The notes under the pieces were generated by a model. That model saw only the letters and a program-made list of their open reading frames with translations, was not told where the DNA came from and made no database searches. This document shows, one piece after another, positions 12,092-24,176 of a DNA stretch of 64,000 nucleotides. Made by a program: the position numbers and the translations under genes. Origin of the DNA: Luzula sylvatica (taxonomy: Eukaryota > Streptophyta > Magnoliopsida > Poales > Juncaceae); the NCBI GenBank assembly GCA_946800325.1, contig OX326959.1, positions 11,290,862-11,354,861 of the forward strand, read 5' to 3'. Within the stretch, counting starts at the first letter, position 1. Each line of letters opens with the position of its first letter.

Positions 12092-12985
12092 CTCATACAA
12101 ATTATGTCAAAGACATATTTTTCGCGTGACATTCATCTTCTCTTAGTTCCTCGGCTATCTTATTTATATTTGCAATTCACCCTTGCTTCGGACTATGTTC
12201 CTTGATTTTCTCTTTTCGCTCCAATTTACGAATGAAGTACATCTCTTTCGAAACAAGATCACTTAACCATATTGAAAAACAAATAAGATCCATTTTCACT
12301 ATTTCTACGACAGTTCCTTATACTGGAAATATTGTGTCGCCTAGAGCCGGTCCTGAAATTTCGGATACCTGTGATGAATGTTCTTCGAAAACCATTAAAA
12401 TAAAAAATAATATTATTTTTTCAAAAAAATTGATCAAATTAGTTCAAATATACAAAATACTATATATTTATTTAAACTTAAATTTTTTGAATGGTTAAAT
12501 TGTATCAATACAGAAGTACTCTATGGAGAAAACAGGTGAATAAACAAAAAAAATATATAAAAGAGACAATTTCAAGTTAACCCAACAAATTCAAATAATT
12601 ATAGTAAATAAAAACATTTTATCGAACACCTTAGACACAATCTTTAGAAAATATTTTTTCCTACACATAAACCTCTCATAAATGTGGAGGCCTCGCATTG
12701 CACTACATCGTTGATATAGACAAAAAAAATTTTTTGCTCAAAACCTAGATCTCTCATAATTATGTTCACATTATATGTTAGACATTTCATTGAATACCTT
12801 GACTACAACATGTAAAAATATATTTCTCTATAAATAAACTTCTCAGAAAAATAGATGCCTTGAACTACATCATTGTTATAGCCTATGAAAATTATTTTTG
12901 AAAACATAAATTCATTATAATTATCTTTGCATTCTATCTTAGACATTTCATCGAACACCTTGACTATAACATGTAAAAATATATT
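12092..12985. other. Non-coding, duplicated with 48492-49395
   Basis: The stretch is nearly identical to the unit 2 segment and holds no gene. It includes a fragment starting agagccggtcctg at about 12344 that matches the left end of the 21799 hAT family, without a recognisable right end. Two direct repeats around 12760-12990 share the phrase acatgtaaaaatatatttct. Confidence 0.6.
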
Positions 12986-13190
12986 TCTCTATATTCGGAC
13001 ATGTTATGATCGTGTGCACTTACTATGTCCGTGACTGGACGGACCACCTACACTTAGCCGAGTTTGTGTACAACAAGATCTACCACTCCAGCATCGGTAT
13101 GACACCCTTTGAGGCACTATACAGACACCGATTTCTGACTCCAATTGGTTGGGGATCGGTGGGAGTCAGTATTGAGATGCTTGGGTGAAG
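12986..13190 (+). pseudogene. Ty3/gypsy integrase scrap, copy 1
   Basis: The translation contains DHLHLAEFVYNKIYHSS followed by GMTPFEALY, the conserved end of the integrase core of plant Ty3/gypsy polyproteins. Only about 60 codons survive, with no LTRs, RNase H or reverse transcriptase beside them. The same scrap occurs at 49396-49590, so it was present before the duplication. Confidence 0.8.
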
Positions 13191-13469
13191 CCGGCTGAAT
13201 AGTGGAGCGAGTCGGAGGGCACCGAGAGGTGGGGGGTGAGAGGGTATGAGGTGGGAACAACTTCTGTTTTTCTCAACAAACTCCGCAATTGAAGACTAAC
13301 ATAAGCAAAATACATTTTTTTTTTCAAAAAATTCACAAAATGAAAAAAATACAATCTAACACTTTTAAAAAAATCAATTATTTTATATTTCTAAAAATTC
13401 CAAAACTGAAGTCTAAAACGAGCAAAAATATTTAATTTTCAAGTATTTTTTCTCTCTCAAATAATACTG

Positions 13470-14049
13470 CAATTGAATCCCGAAATCGTCCCGAAACTCA
13501 TGACCCGAATGATCCGTAAATCATAAACCGAATGATCTTAAAATCCTGATAAAATATTTATTTATATATGTTAATAATTTTATAAAAAATACAAAAATCA
13601 ATACATTATTGCTATAATATTTCGGAATCCGAGTAACTCGAAAATCAAGCATCACATAATCCAGTTGAGAGTTGACCCAAAATTCAGATGATTCGAAACC
13701 CGCATACATAAAATAAATTCTTAATGACCTGAAAATCGAAATAATAGGGATATGAATGGCCCGAAAATCGAAACGACCAGGAGATGATTGAACCGAAAAC
13801 CGAAACGACTCGGAACTGAATGATCCGAAAATCAAAACGATCCGGAACCGAGTGAATGACCTGAAAACTAAAACAATCCGAAATTGAATGATCAGAAAAT
13901 AAATGACCCAAACCCGAATGACCCGCAAAACGAATGACATGCGACCCGAACGACCCAATGACCAGAATGCCCCACAAACCGAAACGACTCGAACCCGTAA
14001 TGATCCGATCCGAACCCGACCCGACCGACCCGTCCGATTTCCACCTCTA
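13470..14049. repeat. ACCCGAA-rich degenerate repeat element, copy 2
   Basis: Same family as 9396-9865, with right end cgatttccacctcta. It aligns closely with 49869-50466. The 185-codon minus-strand frame at 13521-14078 is a by-product of the repeat. Confidence 0.7.
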
Positions 14050-14808
14050 CTATGTACTAACACGTGCAAACAAATCATTTATCATGTATTTTTTAAAAAA
14101 TTAAAAATTAATGTCTAAAACGTGCAAAATACTTAATTTTCATTTTGCTTTAAAAAAATTACGTAACCGAAGACTGACACAATTAAATTTCGAAAAAATA
14201 TGAAAAATGAAATCTAACACCTTAATTTTTTTTTTCTAATGTTTTTTGAAAATAAATGCATAAAATGAGAAAAAAAATACAAAATTTTGACGTTTTTCTC
14301 AACAAATTTCATAATTAAAGACATAACAATATATATTTTTTGATTAATATCATAAAAATACAAAGAAAATATTATAATTTGAAAACAAATATATAAAAAT
14401 AAGAATGGTACGTCTTCCTATTAAACATGACCTCCTATCACGGTAGGAATCTCTTATCTGATCCACATATTAATCATGACCCATAGGTCTTTGTTTTTTT
14501 TTTCCACGCGCTTGACTTACAATTCATGAAGTCAGTCCATAGTTTTATGACAATCTCACACATAAAAACGATTTAGGCTAATTTTGCTTCCATTTTAGCA
14601 TTGTTCAATGCAGGGCCAGGTCATGTTTGTAAATTGCTCGGTTAAGTTTGTCTAGAGGCTTTCATTGTGACCTTTTTTTTTGTTTTCTTTATCATTTATT
14701 TTGTGGATTGTGAAATTACACAAAAAAAATCTTTAATATGTGAAATTATACAAAACTTTTCTTCCCATTTTTTTTTGTCTGTTATGCAAAGAAGATTGTA
14801 TGAGCTAT
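14050..14808. other. AT-rich repeat then RLP-B upstream region, no gene
   Basis: Bases 14090-14400 belong to the dispersed AT-rich family. Bases 14430-14800 match 60265-60610 upstream of RLP-C, and 14470-14612 also match 50930-51062. No coding sequence is seen. Confidence 0.6.
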
Positions 14809-14816
14809 CTATGCAC

Positions 14817-15262
14817 TAGAACGGGCAAAGATGATCTGAATAATTTGAAACTCGACCCGACCTGACTGAACATAATTTAAAAAAATCAAACAACCCGACT
14901 CAGACCGATCCGGAACTAAATTACCCGAATCCTAGATTAGATGTTTTATATAGTACTCGAACTTGACCCGATCCAAAACCGAGTAATCCGAGACCCGAAT
15001 ATAACCCGAATTTAGTGGTTGCATCAAAGTTTATAGTTTGAAATTTTAGTTATTATTTTTGTCCGAAATTGAAATCAATTCAAACCCGACATAATCCGAA
15101 TCCGAAAAATCTGAACCGAACACTTAGTTTAACACGAAAAGAACTCGATCAAAATAAAATCCGAACACAACTCGATCCGATCCGAGTCAAGTTCACTCGA
15201 AAATATTCCGGACATAAAAATGATCCGAAACCCGAAAATACCCACCCGATTTGCCCACTCTA
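14817..15262. mobile_element. hAT MITE with ACCCGA motifs, RLP-B upstream copy (446 bp)
   Basis: Ends TAGAACGGGCAAA and, inverted, TAGAGTGGGCAAA are flanked by the exact 8-bp duplication ctatgcac (14809-14816 and 15263-15270). The same insertion with the same duplication lies upstream of RLP-C (60626-61071), so it is older than the RLP-B/RLP-C duplication. Confidence 0.9.
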
Positions 15263-15639
15263 CTATGCACATTGCAATGAAATTGAAATAATTGTACATA
15301 CAGCAAACATATAACATGATATGGCTACTATAAACTTCATATTCATATCATAAATTCAAACCCACAAGCATTATAATCGAACTGATTTCATATTGAGTAG
15401 AGACATTAAGATATGAGAAAAGGAATCCTTGGACATTACAAAATAGTGAAATCTGCCTGAACTGCCTGAATTTGTGAATTAACAATATACGAGGTAGATA
15501 TGGTTAAACATTCCTTGATTTTGGTACATAAGAATGTGGGAGTGAGATCTCTGATCCATGCATGTATAGTGGTCAAATTGAAATGCAAAAAGTGCCTGAA
15601 CTGTACATCATTTCTTAGCTAATTGATAAAGAGGAACCA

Positions 15640-15775
15640 ATTAAAATATGTTGGGTTGAATGTGAGACACAAAAAATTATATGTTACAAGAGATTGTGGA
15701 TTCAAGTCTATTGTCATCAATGAATGTATGATCACCGATCCTTCTCCATTTATTCGTTTTAATTAAATTATGAAT
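15640..15775 (+). repeat. Truncated SINE, same family as 15917
   Basis: It contains gttgaatgtgagacacaaaa followed by gattgtggattcaag and catcaatgaatgt, matching the central and 3' parts of the SINE at 15917-16048. The tRNA-like head is eroded. A matching copy lies at about 61450-61565. Confidence 0.6.
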
Positions 15776-15916
15776 CTTTCCTCAATCAATACACGCAAGG
15801 ATAGAAGGGTATTTTGGTAAGGTAGATTTATATTTACTATTTTAAGTAGTACTTATACAATTAATTATGATTTACTTAACATTGAGTTAACTGCAAGCTA
15901 ACAATTTAGATAAATT

Positions 15917-16048
15917 GTCAATGGACTCGTAGTCCAGTTGGTTGAGTGTAAGGACAAAAAATCATATGTTGTTAGAGATTGTTGATTCAATCTCCATTAG
16001 CATCAATGGATGGAGGACACGTGAGCCTTTTCCATTTATTATAAAAAA
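15917..16048 (+). mobile_element. tRNA-derived SINE upstream of RLP-B
   Basis: The head tagtccagttggttgag resembles a tRNA A box and gattcaatctcc resembles a B box. The tail is A-rich. It is flanked by an imperfect 17-bp direct repeat, aacaatttagataaatt and aacaatttggacaaatt (15900-15916, 16049-16065), as expected for LINE-mediated insertion. The same insertion lies upstream of RLP-C at 61721-61856, about 220 bases before the start codon in both cases. Confidence 0.75.
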
Positions 16049-16303
16049 AACAATTTGGACAAATTTGAAATTTCTAAATTACAAATGAATAAATATGATA
16101 TATTTTAGTTTTGCAAGACTAATTTTGATAATTTGTGATTTTTATAAGGACAAAATTGAAATTAACAATTTTGCAAATATGATATTTTAAAGTTCTGGAA
16201 GGACATACCTGAAATTGGCTTTACATTATTTAACTAGTTGCAATAGAATGTATTCATATAAACTATAACCAATCTTTCTTTTCCTCACAAAAACATAAGG
16301 ATA

Positions 16304-19300
16304 ATGGCTTCCTCTACTTTCTTTTCCAATATTTTTTTACTTGTGCTCGTCTTGTGCAAGCATTCGAAAGGATCTAGTGCATGTTGGGCGGAAGAGAAGG
16401 TAGCTTTGCTCAATATAAAAGCATCCTTTTGTGGTATAGATACAATCTCATGTGGTGGTCCGGGAGGATCCCGGGTTTCGGATTGGGATGGCGGAGTGGA
16501 TTGTTGTAGATGGGAGGGAGTGAGGTGTGACTCGATCAACGGACGAGTCACTCACCTTGCGCTCGATGAAATTTGGTCTTATGCCCCTTCTAATTCCTCA
16601 TTATTCGCTTCTAAGATGCTTAATTCCTCGTTATTCCTTCCTTTCCATGAGTTACAAAATCTTGATTTGTCTAATAACGATATCCATGGTTGTGTTCCAA
16701 GCTCAGGTACCTCTCTAGTAATTTTATTTGTATTTCTTGAGTATTTATCAATTACATCATTATATTTATATCTACTTTTAATATTGATACTCAATGGGCT
16801 CATTGTTTATGAGTTTAATCTTCTTTGTCATCAAACAATGAAAGGGAAACAAATAGTTTTTTCTCCATTGTGGACCAGGAATACTTTTGAACAATGTTGC
16901 AAATAACGTGTAAAGGTCCGTAGGATAGTGATAATTTTTCGTAGCGATAGCGAGTAGCGTGCGCAGTTGCGAGAGCTATTGTGAGTGATATAATTTGTAG
17001 CGCATACAATAATTCATGAAATATATGAAAATTAGTATCTCCAACAAGTCAAAACAACTTTACTTAAATAAGAGGCGGGATTTTTTTATTTATTTATCAA
17101 CCAAAATATTTTTAAATTATTAAAATTTTCATGAAATAAATTTCCTTAATTAAATTCATTTGATTTTTTATAAATTAATCTAAAAGTATTTTATTTAATC
17201 GTAACGGGACTACAAAACTTCAGCACGTAGCGTTTTGCCTCTAAACTGAACTATATCGATGTTGCGTAACGTTTAACAAAGTTGTTTGCAACCGTGCTTT
17301 TGAATGATTTAACATGCCTTATTATTTGTCCAGGATTCGAAATGTGGTCAAGTTTGAGAAAGCTAGAAGTGTTAAATCTTTCATGGAACGAATTTAATGA
17401 ATCCACTGTTGAATCCTTGGCTAGAGTATCCTCTCTCAAAACTCTCTTGCTCCGTGGTAACTACATCCATACCAATGTTCTTGGAATTAAAGGTGAGATC
17501 GAAACATCTAAAAAACTAGAAATTGATTCTGGCACACACAAAAAATCTTAATAGATGCGTTGTTTTTTCTTATAGACTTGAGTGAATTGAACTTGGAGAT
17601 ACTTGATTTGAGTTTGACCGGTTTGTTGGGCACTTTTCATGTTTTGGGAAATTGGCCTTTTCTCAAGATATTGTCTTTGGGTGGAAATGAATTTAATGGA
17701 ACTTTATCAGAAGGTACATACATCTTACAACAATATTAAGTGCTTTCATAACTATCAATAACTTAGTTTATGAATTACATATTATTTAATTTCAGAATTT
17801 TGCAAAATGATTAACCTTCAAGAGTTAGAAGTGAGCGCAAATGGGTTCACGGGAATCCTTCCTTCATGCTTGGAAAATTTAACCTCGCTTAATATTTTGG
17901 ACTTATATCAAAATGATTTTCAAATTAAATTCCCAAACTCTATGTTCAGAAACATGAAGTCTCTCAAGTATCTTTCCCTCTCAGAAAATCAACTGGAGGG
18001 ATTTCTCGTCCTAAGCTCCTTCTCAAATCATTCCAAACTCAAAGTTTTGGAACTTTCAAGCCAAAACAATAACTTTCGAGTAGAAACCGAGTCTCCAATG
18101 TTCGATCCTTCATTTCAACTTGAATATCTAGAATTATCAAACTGCAATTTGAATAATAATGATAATATTGGCGTCATACCTAGTTTTTTGTTAAATCAAC
18201 AAAAAATATCCCATCTCGATTTATCTCATAACAAATTAGGAGGATCGTTCCCAAGTTGGTTGATAGGGAATAATATAAATCTTCGTAGTTTGAATTTGAG
18301 GAATAATTCTTTGGATGGACCGTTTGTCTTTCCTTCACAAATTTACTCGAATTTATCGAGGCTTGATGTCTCAAAAAACAAACTTAGTGGCAAACTTTCA
18401 AAAGATTTTCGTATAAAAACTCCCAACTTAGAAGTCCTTAATCTTTCAAAAAATTATTTCGAAGGTCCTCTCCCTTGGGCTTTTAGCGAATTCATTACTA
18501 TTCTAGATATATCATACAATACTATTTCAGATCACATTAAAAATGTTTTTGAAGGAAATTTATCCTACCTCGAGTCCCTGTATATATCAAACAATAGGTT
18601 TTATGGATCGCTCCCTAGTCTGGAAAAAGTTGGTAGTGGGTTAAATATGGCTATGGATAATAATTTCATTACAGGAAAAATTCCAAATAATATATGTAAC
18701 TTGGGACTAGAAAATATTGATATGAGTAATAACAAATTAAATGGGACAATACCCAATTGTTTAGGACAATCGCTTTCGACTCTCAATTTAAGAAATAATT
18801 CACTAGAAGGATCTATTCAAATCGTCATTTGCAACTTAAAAAACATCATATTCTTAGATTTGTCACAAAATAATTTCTCGGGACAAATTCCGTCTTGTGA
18901 CATGTTGTATTACACAAGTTTTTTGCATCTTAGTCATAATTCTTTTTCGGACACATTTCCAATACCCCTCTCAAATAGTCCCCATTTAGAAACAATAGAC
19001 ATTAGATTCAATAAATTCTCTGGAACAATTCCAAATCGGCTAAACGAATCATTTCCAATACTACGAATATTACTTCTCGAAGGAAATCAATTTGAGGGGA
19101 CTATTCCGGCTCAAATTTGTCATTTGAAGTATCTTGGAATCTTGGATCTCTCTCATAATTCTCTTTCTGGCTATATACATTCGTGTTTGAGCAATATGGG
19201 TTCGCCAGAAGTAATATTCTATCCTTTCGTGTCTAGGGAAACATTCTTAGCGTCCTTGTCCGGATCACCGATTATACATGATTATGACACATATGAAGAA

Positions 19301-19958
19301 GATACGGGAGGAATTTGTAACAAAAAGTAGACTCAATAACTATCAAGGTGATATTCTCAACTATTTTTCGGGTATAGATTTGTCTTCCAATCTTCTAGAA
19401 GGCTACATACCTCAAGAGATTGGAAATATGAATTGGACACGTGCATTGAACCTATCGAACAATCGACTCGCTGGATTTATACCAAAATCTCTGTCGAATT
19501 TAACAAGTCTCGAGAGTTTGGACCTCTCGCATAATTATCTGATAGGTCAAATACCTGCAGAGTTTGCATAACTGAATTTTTTAGAATCCTTCTCTGTAGC
19601 CTACAACAATTTATCTGGTCCGATATTGGAGGGGGGTCAATTTAATACTTTTAGCGCGAGCAGTTTCGAAGGAAATCCGAATCTTTGTGGCCGACCTCTT
19701 GTGACAATTTGTGGAACTACATCTCCGGGTTTATCAAATGGGGTGCGAATTGGGAACACCGATAATGATGACCGGCTCAACCTTGTTACATTAGTGGGAT
19801 CTTTCGTAGTGTCTTTCGTTTTAGGGTTTTGGGGAGTAATTATCGTGATTTATAACAAGAGAACTTGGAATCGAGCTCTTTTTCTAGTTGTCGATAAATA
19901 TACCGATTTGCTCTTTGTAAAAATTGTTCTCTTGAAGAGAAGATTGAGAACTGCTTAG
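16304..19958 (+). pseudogene. RLP-B: LRR receptor-like protein, inactivated
   Basis: Four exons can be read: 16304-16706, 17334-17492, 17576-17713 and 17796 onward, with matching phases and GT..AG borders. Exon 1 encodes a signal peptide, the N-terminal cap and a W-x(n)-DCCxWxGVxC motif; the others encode LRRs. Two lesions kill the 3' end: an 8-bp deletion near 19303 relative to RLP-A shifts the frame to a stop at 19328-19330, and GCA-GAA has become GCA-TAA at 19566-19571. The undamaged gene would encode about 956 residues. The present one could make about 744 residues lacking the last LRRs and the membrane segment. The sequence beyond the lesions still reads as LRR, cap and membrane segment in pieces, so the damage is recent. 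A secreted truncated LRR product is possible but unproven. Confidence 0.9.
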
Positions 19959-21798
19959 GCGTTTCTTGATTTAGAATGCTTTTTCAGTAGAACTTCTTCT
20001 TGTCCTTTGTCTTGAATAAAATTTGATATTTTCTATTGGGGATTTGATGAGCATTGGATAATTTTTTTGGATTTGCTTGTGATCAAAATGTTATGAAAAT
20101 GTTTTCCTTATAAAAAATATTGGACATATCCCCAAATTCTTCTTAAGAGATTTGATGACGTAACTATGTTTTAATACTTTAAAAATTAGCATTTTAATTC
20201 ACAAATTGACATTTTAATTGGTTGTTGAACCATAACTTAAAATAATCCAACTATAAATTTTTATGTGCCATGAAAAAAGTTTTGGAGGATATACATCACT
20301 ACTCTTCAGGAAAAAAAAGCTTTCCATCAATGTTAATTCAGAAAATAAACCATCATCAATGCAGAGTCAAAATGAAAATCTAACAGGTCAAAAACCTAGC
20401 GAGGACCTTCATTCTTGAGCTAAAGACCCCTTAAATAAACACTGAAATTAAGACAATGCAATTATACAATATCAAAAATTGTATATTTTTTAATAAAAAA
20501 AAAACAGAAAGAAATTGTATATTTGAAAGCTAAAGACCCCTAAAAAAATGTATATTTTAAAACTAAAACTCAGGGGGCATATATGCAAAAGACCCTTAGA
20601 AACTGTAAAAACAACTGAATTATTTTAAAAATTGGTAAAAGACAATGTAATTATTCACCTAAAAATTGGTTCCAAAGATTGTAAATAAATAAATAAAATC
20701 TGGTCAATTAATCAATTTAAAGGGAGATATATGCAACAGATCCCTAAAATCTTGCATCCCGATTTTTCGAGCATTTATGTTGACGATCCCAGATTTGAGC
20801 TGCCTGTACTTCCGTACTCGTAAATAATTGTTAATTGAATTGGCCGTACTTCCGTGCCTTTATGTTGATGATCTTTTGGTCCTTTATATCGGAGCAATAT
20901 GCCTTCGCTTCGTCTTCTTCACTAATATCACATCATTGCGCATCGAGCGAGTACACTATAAATGCATTTAGTTTAGGAAGATCAGATAGACGCTCTATTC
21001 TGTTAAATGACTGACCGTTGTTTAAATGAAAATTATCTTTTAACTTAATGATAGATATTTTAGTTAATAAATTGTCAATTAAAAAAATGTAAATTGGTAA
21101 ATTGTAGAAAACCGTTTTAACTTTTTTAATTGTAATTGTATAACAAAACCATTTTTTATAATATAAATGCATTTTGTTTTCTTTCATATTGAATTGAACA
21201 AAAATAGAAAACTGCCCGCAATGTACCGCGAGAATTAACCAAACATAGCATACAATTTTAATTTCTCATAAAATAGTATCACATATGCAAGAAGTACCGC
21301 ACCAGATTAGTAAGCTCATACCAGTTATGTGAGGACATGCCTTCACGTAACCAAACTCACTCGAGCCGCATGAGTTGGAAATATTTTTCGCCACATTCAT
21401 CCTCTCTCAATTCCTCAATTTTCTTACTTATATTTGCAATTCAGCCTCGCTTCTAACTATGTTCCTTCATTTTCTCTTCTTTTCCTTCGATTTACGAGTG
21501 CATATCTTTCGAAACAAGATCGCTTAAGCATATTAAAAAACAAATAAGTGCAACAAATTTAAGTAACTACTTATTACGAAAAATAATGAAAATAAAATAA
21601 CTAAGATATCGGAAGAAAACTAATGAATTTTGACTATACGCTTGCTACCCGCTTCGAGTCCAACAGTTTCTCTCTTGAGTTGCTAACAATGAAAGTTATG
21701 TATAATCTTGAGAAACATGAAAATGCATATAAAATTATCAGCTCCAATTCATCTTTAAGGATAATTGATGAATGAAAAAACGTTCATCCTCTCTCAGT
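19959..21798. other. 3' flank of RLP-B, no gene
   Basis: This is colinear with 1815-4523 but lacks the hAT at 2540. It has about 90 extra bases at 20435-20525, where the phrase gctaaagacccct is duplicated. No coding sequence is seen. Confidence 0.7.
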
Positions 21799-22326
21799 CA
21801 GAGCCGGTCCTACGATTTACCAGGCCCGAAGCAATATTTATATTAACTTTCTTATTATTTCAATAAAGAAAATATATTTGTTGGTATAAAATTAATATTT
21901 TGGGCAATAATATTTTAGAAGAAAATCTTAAATTAAAAAATATTATGATTTCATTTTACTTTTGACTAGATTATATATAATAGTCTAATTAGGTCATTTA
22001 TGAAATTTAGTATTCTGTCAAATTCAAATTTATATTTTATGTTATGAATTCACCAAATAGTAAACATATACAAGAATAAGAAAAATTAAACGTCTCATGC
22101 ACAACACATCACATTAAACCACGTTCACTTCTCTAGCACAATGTATGGATGTGACTGGGGTCATGAGAATATTTGAGATTATTTCTACTGATTTAGATGT
22201 TCCATTTTTTTTTTTATCTTTATATTACATAACATCATCTATATTTATTTATAAATATGCGGCCCTATATTTTCGTTGGGTCCAAAGCGGCCGTTTTGTT
22301 CGCCTCTCCCTTCAGGTCCGCCCCTG
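21799..22326. mobile_element. hAT MITE, RLP-B flank copy (528 bp)
   Basis: Starts CAGAGCCGGTCC and ends GGTCCGCCCCTG, with the exact 8-bp duplication ctctcagt at 21791-21798 and 22327-22334. It is the cleaner orthologue of 4524-5035. No internal gene. Confidence 0.9.
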
Positions 22327-22850
22327 CTCTCAGTTCCACGACTTTTTTCTTCTTGAGTTGAACGTCTCTCTATAAAAAACAAAATAATCTTGAACATATA
22401 AGGAAGTATAGCATTGATAAAAAAATATTTTAATATGTGCTATATGATACATTATAAAAAGTGTTATATATTATTCTCCTATACAATGATAATCATTTAT
22501 TAAATTTTTATTTATTAACACACAGATAGTAACTACAATACAATTAAAATTGTATTCATATTTTAAGTGCAAAATAAATACTAGATATCTAATTACATTT
22601 TTTTTTTAAATGAATTCAAATGCAATAAACAAATAAATAATATTATAGGAATAAAATAACAAAAAATCATAATGCTGAACGGGTCGAGCAAAACAAGTTC
22701 TCTATTTTAAGTGTTAAATAACTCAAATCATGTTTTAAAAGCTAGTAAATTAATGGGAGCAATTACTCAAATCATGTTTCAAAATGAATTAGCAATTGCT
22801 TAGTTTGTTCATGTAAAGTACAATATTTACTCATCAAATAGTGAAACGTG

Positions 22851-24161
22851 CATCTCTCCTCCCAAACCCTAGAAGAGCGAAGAGAACAAAAAAAAGTGTT
22901 CAAACTGGGGTGGAGGCGCCGCCTCTACCCCCACCCCCACCCCCACCCCCACCCCCGACCTTCCCCTATTCATCTCTATCAACTCGACCGCCTCTCCTTT
23001 CCCTCCCATATCCCGCTCCCCTACACCTCCTCTCCTCCCCCTCCCCTCCCCTGCCTCTATCCCCACTCCGTCGGACCCACGCCCTAACCCCCATCCTCTG
23101 CCTTCCCACACACGAAACCATCGAGACAACGAAGTTCGATGACAAACTGGTAGCTTGTGGCCAAGCAGAAATGGCCACTATACCTAATCCCTTTCTCAGA
23201 GACTCATCCCCTCATCCTTTCTTTTACCTCTCTAAATTGATGGAAGGCGGGAGCAGCACAGCAAGCAACACAGCGCAGCGAGCAAGCAGCGCAACACTAC
23301 GAGCAAGCAGCGTCGGAGGCGGCGCAGCTAGCAAGCAGCATTGGAAGCAGCACAGCGCAGCGAGCAAGCCGACTGAGACCAGTCGAGGCAGCAATTGAAG
23401 CGACAATTGTGCCAACAACGGAGGCGACAACTGTGGCAACAAATGAGGCAAGAATCGGGGCGAATTGAGGCAAAAATTGGGACAATTGTGTGGTTTGTGC
23501 CAGCAGCAAGGCTCGCCTCGTCGTGCCAGCAACAGGACGTCCATGTCGTCTCCTGGCAGCGAAGAGCAGTGCATCTCTTCTCCCGGCAGTTGGTCCCCCA
23601 TCCTCGTCGTCTCCTGACAGAGGGACCCAATGACGTGAACGGAAGGAGCTCCCAATCCGTTCAATTCCTCTCTCTATCTCTTACTTGGGCTCATTTCCTA
23701 ACATGCCAAATCTCGGTAGCGACGTTCTCGGTCACGCGAAGACTATTGACCACGGCTGCAACGGGTCACGAGGTGACAACGGCAACAGCGGCTACGACCT
23801 CGCTTTCAAGCTTCAACGGCAACGAAGGCCTCAAATCTTTTAGACGGATTGTCAAGGAAAATAAGCCATCGATTGGAGACAAACCTTCAATTTGACCATG
23901 GTTTCGGTATGTTTGAAATTTCTCGATCGATATGAAAAGAATTTTTCGACGGGCAAAAGGCCAAAGAAACATGTCGATAGAAGGGCTGGCATAGAGAAAA
24001 CGCAAGACGGCGTCAAATGGAATCAACGACTAGAAAATCCTAAATTTGTATTAGGGTTTTGATTTTTTGTTTCTTTTTAAAGATGTAATTTTTTCTTTTT
24101 TCTTTTCTTGTTTAATGAAAAATATAGTAAACAATGTTTACTATTTTCAAAAAAAAAAAAA
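22851..24161 (+). mobile_element. Retroposed GC-rich transcript with poly(A) tail, source unknown
   Basis: A 1.3-kb insert is absent from the paralogous site in the RLP-A flank. It ends in an A tract at 24150-24164 and is flanked by the direct repeat aaatagtgaaacgtg (22836-22850, 24162-24176; the first three bases may belong to the tail). Poly(A) plus a long target duplication marks LINE-machinery retroposition. The sequence is far richer in G and C than its surroundings and has a (CCCCCA)n run near its 5' end, GCA/CAG-rich low-complexity sequence at 23240-23480 and a T-rich 3' region at 24060-24110. Open frames at 22841-23398 and 23395-23895 are low in complexity and match no family I know. 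It may be a processed copy of a non-coding or poorly conserved transcript. Confidence 0.8.
22927..22957. repeat. (CCCCCA)n tract
   Basis: Five successive CCCCCA-type units lie inside the retroposed insert. On the minus strand this gives runs of five Gs separated by T, which fits the G-quadruplex consensus. Confidence 0.9.
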
Positions 24162-24176
24162 AAATAGTGAAACGTG

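Noticed and set aside
12986..13190. Intact gypsy retrotransposon
   Set aside because: Only about 60 integrase codons remain; no LTR, primer-binding site or other pol domains nearby.
13521..14078. 185-codon minus-strand ORF
   Set aside because: Lies in the ACCCGAA-rich repeat; similar artefactual frames appear in the other copies (9405-9774, 33069-33560, 49967-50384) and encode only repeat-like RFSGHSVPDRFDF strings.
15917..15995. Functional tRNA gene
   Set aside because: A and B boxes are recognisable but no cloverleaf closes, and the unit has an A-rich tail and target duplication: it is a SINE.
16285..16551. Minus-strand ORF opposite RLP-B exon 1
   Set aside because: Shadow of the LRR coding frame; the equivalent in RLP-C (62064-62315) is not conserved at its start or end.
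22841..23398. 185-codon ORF rich in Pro and Ser
   Set aside because: Starts in the target duplication, covers simple repeats and matches no domain; frames on both strands are equally open because of base composition.
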